Both the position numbers and the translations under genes were made by a program. Positions 5,542 to 7,423 of a DNA stretch of 7,423 nt are shown here, one piece after another (the stretch's first letter is position 1; every line of letters begins with the position of its first letter). Under the pieces are notes generated by a model, which was given only the letters and a program-made list of their open reading frames with translations, had not been told where the DNA came from and ran no database searches. Source of the DNA: Blastococcus sp. CT_GayMR20 (lineage in GTDB: Bacteria > Actinomycetota > Actinomycetes > Mycobacteriales > Geodermatophilaceae); NCBI RefSeq assembly GCF_004570345.1, contig NZ_SPQM01000189.1:1-7423 (forward strand). The letters are read 5' to 3'.

Positions 5542-7368
5542 TCAGCCGAGGCGGCTCTTCAGGATCTCCAGCTCGTCCCACATCGTGCTGGGGAGCTTGT
5601 CGCCGAACTTCTCGAACCACTCGGTGATCTGCGGGATCTCCTCGCGCCACTCCTCGGGCTTGACGGCGAGCGCCTGCTCGACCTGCTCGGGGGTCATGTC
5701 CAGACCCGAGACGTCCAGCGAATCCACCGTCGGCACGTGGCCGACCGGGGTCTCGACGGCGGCCGCGGTGCCCTCGAGCCGCTCGACGACCCACTTGAGC
5801 ACGCGGCTGTTCTCGCCGAAGCCCGGCCACAGGAAGCCGCCGTCCTCGTCGCGGCGGAACCAGTTCACGTAGAAGATCCGGGGCAGCTTGGTCGAGTCGT
5901 GCTGCTTGCCGGTGTCGACCCAGTGCGAGAAGTAGTCACCGGCGTTGTAGCCGATGAACGGCAGCATGGCGAAGGGGTCGCGACGGACGACGCCGACGGC
6001 ACCGGTCGCGGCGGCGGTCGTCTCCGAGGAGAGCGTCGCGCCCATGAACACGCCGTGGTTCCAGTCCCGGGCCTCGCTGACCAGCGGGATCGTGGTCTTG
6101 CGACGGCCACCGAAGAGGATCGCCGAGATCGGCACGCCCTTCGGGTCGTCGTACTCCGGAGCCAGGATCGGGCACTGGGTGATCGGGGTGCAGAACCGGC
6201 TGTTCGGGTGGCTGGAGGGCTCGTCGCTGTCCGGCGTCCAGTCGCGGCCCTTCCAGTCGGTGAGGTGGGCCGGCGGCTCGTCGGTCATGCCCTCCCACCA
6301 GATGTCGCCGTCGTCGGTGAGCGCGACGTTGGTGAACACCGAGTTGCCCTTGTCGATGGTGCGCATCGCGTTGGGGTTGGTGTCCCAGCCGGTGCCCGGC
6401 GCGACACCGAACAGGCCGAACTCCGGGTTGAGCGCGTAGAGCCGGCCGTCGTCGCCGAAGCGCATCCACGCGATGTCGTCGCCGAGGGTCTCGACCTTCC
6501 AGCCGGGGATGGTCGGCTCGAGCATCGCCAGGTTCGTCTTGCCGCAGGCCGACGGGAAGGCCGCGGCGATGTAGTAGGTCTTCTGCTGCGGACTGGTCAG
6601 CTTGAGGATCAGCATGTGCTCGGCGAGCCAGCCCTCGTCGCGCGCCATGACCGAGGCGATGCGCAGCGAGTAGCACTTCTTGCCCAGCAGGGCGTTGCCG
6701 CCGTAGCCCGAGCCGTAGGACCAGATGGCCCGCTCCTCGGGGAAGTGCACGATGTACTTGGTGTCGCTGCAGGGCCAGGCGACGTCCTGCTGGCCCTCGC
6801 CGAGCGGGGCGCCGAGGGAGTGCATGGCGGGCACGAACGGCCGGTCGGAACCCATCGCCTCGAGGATGTCGCTGCCGATGCGGGCCATCACGCGCATGGA
6901 GACCACGACGTACTCGGAGTCGGTGAGCTCGACGCCGAACATGGGGTTCTCGGCCTCGACCGGGCCCATGCAGAACGGGATGACGTACATCGTCCGGCCG
7001 CGCATGCACCCCCGGTACAGCTCGGTCATGATCGACTTCATCTCCGCCGGGTCCATCCAGTTGTTGGTGGGACCGGCGTCGGCCTCGTCGACCGAGCAGA
7101 TGTAGGTGCGGTCCTCGACCCGGGCGACGTCGCTGGGGTCCGACGCGCAGTGGAACGAGTTGGGCTTGGCCTGCAGACGGGTGAAGGTGCCGGCGTCGAC
7201 CAGCTTGTCCGTGAGCCGCGTCCACTCCTCGTCGCTGCCGTCTACCCAGACCACCTCGTCAGGGGTCGCCAGCTCCGCCATCTCCCGCACCCACGCGAGC
7301 AGGCGGGCGTGGGTGGTCGGGGCGTTGTCGAGACCGGGGGTGGCCACGGAAGTCAACGGCGTCTCCAT
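5542..7368 (-). CDS. pckG: Phosphoenolpyruvate carboxykinase (GTP)
   Basis: This is the GTP-dependent enzyme converting oxaloacetate and GTP to PEP, GDP and CO2, the first committed step of gluconeogenesis in the cytoplasm. From the ATG at 7368 it has 608 residues, matching the 600-610 of actinobacterial homologues. Key elements (608-residue numbering): Arg83 in [13 protein letters not shown] for substrate binding; the [11 protein letters not shown] lysine and AEHM histidine (about 230 and 251) for metal; P-loop FPSACGKTN at 271-279 with the reactive cysteine at 275; GDD at 296-298 for Mn2+; FGGRRKTT near 419-426; and a lid loop near 448-458. All look intact. The start is uncertain. A TTG at 7356 has GGAG six bases upstream and would align its first residue with mycobacterial Pck (MTSATIPGLD...), while the ATG has AGAGG with no spacer. 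A GTG at 7398 has no Shine-Dalgarno. Only 55 bases upstream are visible. Confidence 0.98.
   Translation of the reverse strand: METPLTSVATPGLDNAPTTHARLLAWVREMAELATPDEVVWVDGSDEEWTRLTDKLVDAGTFTRLQAKPNSFHCASDPSDVARVEDRTYICSVDEADAGPTNNWMDPAEMKSIMTELYRGCMRGRTMYVIPFCMGPVEAENPMFGVELTDSEYVVVSMRVMARIGSDILEAMGSDRPFVPAMHSLGAPLGEGQQDVAWPCSDTKYIVHFPEERAIWSYGSGYGGNALLGKKCYSLRIASVMARDEGWLAEHMLILKLTSPQQKTYYIAAAFPSACGKTNLAMLEPTIPGWKVETLGDDIAWMRFGDDGRLYALNPEFGLFGVAPGTGWDTNPNAMRTIDKGNSVFTNVALTDDGDIWWEGMTDEPPAHLTDWKGRDWTPDSDEPSSHPNSRFCTPITQCPILAPEYDDPKGVPISAILFGGRRKTTIPLVSEARDWNHGVFMGATLSSETTAAATGAVGVVRRDPFAMLPFIGYNAGDYFSHWVDTGKQHDSTKLPRIFYVNWFRRDEDGGFLWPGFGENSRVLKWVVERLEGTAAAVETPVGHVPTVDSLDVSGLDMTPEQVEQALAVKPEEWREEIPQITEWFEKFGDKLPSTMWDELEILKSRLG
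7354..7366 (-). promoter_or_regulatory. Ribosome binding site and TTG alternative start of pckG
   Basis: The minus strand reads GGAG (7363-7366), a 6-base spacer ACGCCG, then TTG (7354-7356). This is better Shine-Dalgarno geometry than for the ATG at 7368 or the GTG at 7398. Using it gives 604 residues beginning [10 protein letters not shown], with the first residue read as Met. Confidence 0.45.
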
Positions 7369-7423
7369 CCTCTGAATGGCCGGGGCGGAGTCCAGCACCG
7401 GCGGTGGTGCACGTGCGACCCGA

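Noticed and set aside
6725..7105. Plus-strand open frame of 126 codons opposite pckG
   Set aside because: It lies wholly antisense to conserved pckG sequence and shows no recognisable domain.
7409..7416. GCACGTGC palindrome upstream of pckG
   Set aside because: An 8-base self-complementary site is expected by chance in GC-rich DNA, and too little upstream sequence is visible to call it regulatory.

Overview
The window comes from a very GC-rich chromosome, with strong G/C bias at third codon positions, GTG starts and little Shine-Dalgarno sequence. It looks like a high-GC actinobacterium. The GTP-type PEP carboxykinase, the actinobacterial VLRF1-type release factor and the HelD/HelR-type helicase all fit that group. 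A genus in or near Geodermatophilaceae is my guess, not something the sequence proves. Every gene I can support lies on the minus strand, so transcription runs right to left.

Layout in transcription order: (1) pckG, GTP-dependent PEP carboxykinase (about 7368 to 5542); (2) a 151-base gap holding three hairpins, one of which is a 50-base dispersed palindromic repeat, plus a small operator-like palindrome; (3) a tightly packed set of an MFS transporter (5390-4176), a single-domain rhodanese (4176-3754, one-base overlap) and an acVLRF1-family peptidyl-tRNA hydrolase/release factor (3745-3080, 8-base gap); (4) a 62-base gap with a good ribosome binding site and then a thiolase (3017-1875); (5) a 59-base gap with a promoter-like sequence placed so that the next mRNA would be almost leaderless; (6) a HelD/HelR-family superfamily 1 helicase (1815 to beyond base 1), truncated at its C-terminus by the window edge.

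Functionally these are central carbon metabolism (PEP carboxykinase, thiolase), one transporter of unknown substrate, one sulfurtransferase-fold protein, one ribosome-rescue factor and one RNA polymerase recycling ATPase. No pathway joins all of them. The MFS-rhodanese-VLRF1 trio is the only clear operon.

The most notable signal is the repeat. A 50-base GC-rich palindromic element downstream of pckG (5485-5534) has a second copy, inverted and matching at 46 of 50 bases with one single-base indel, inside the helicase coding sequence (1301-1352). There it is read in frame as about 18 extra residues just ahead of the ATPase domain. This looks like a mobile palindromic repeat family that has entered a protein-coding gene without breaking it. 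I see no tRNA, rRNA, CRISPR array, transposase or prophage gene.
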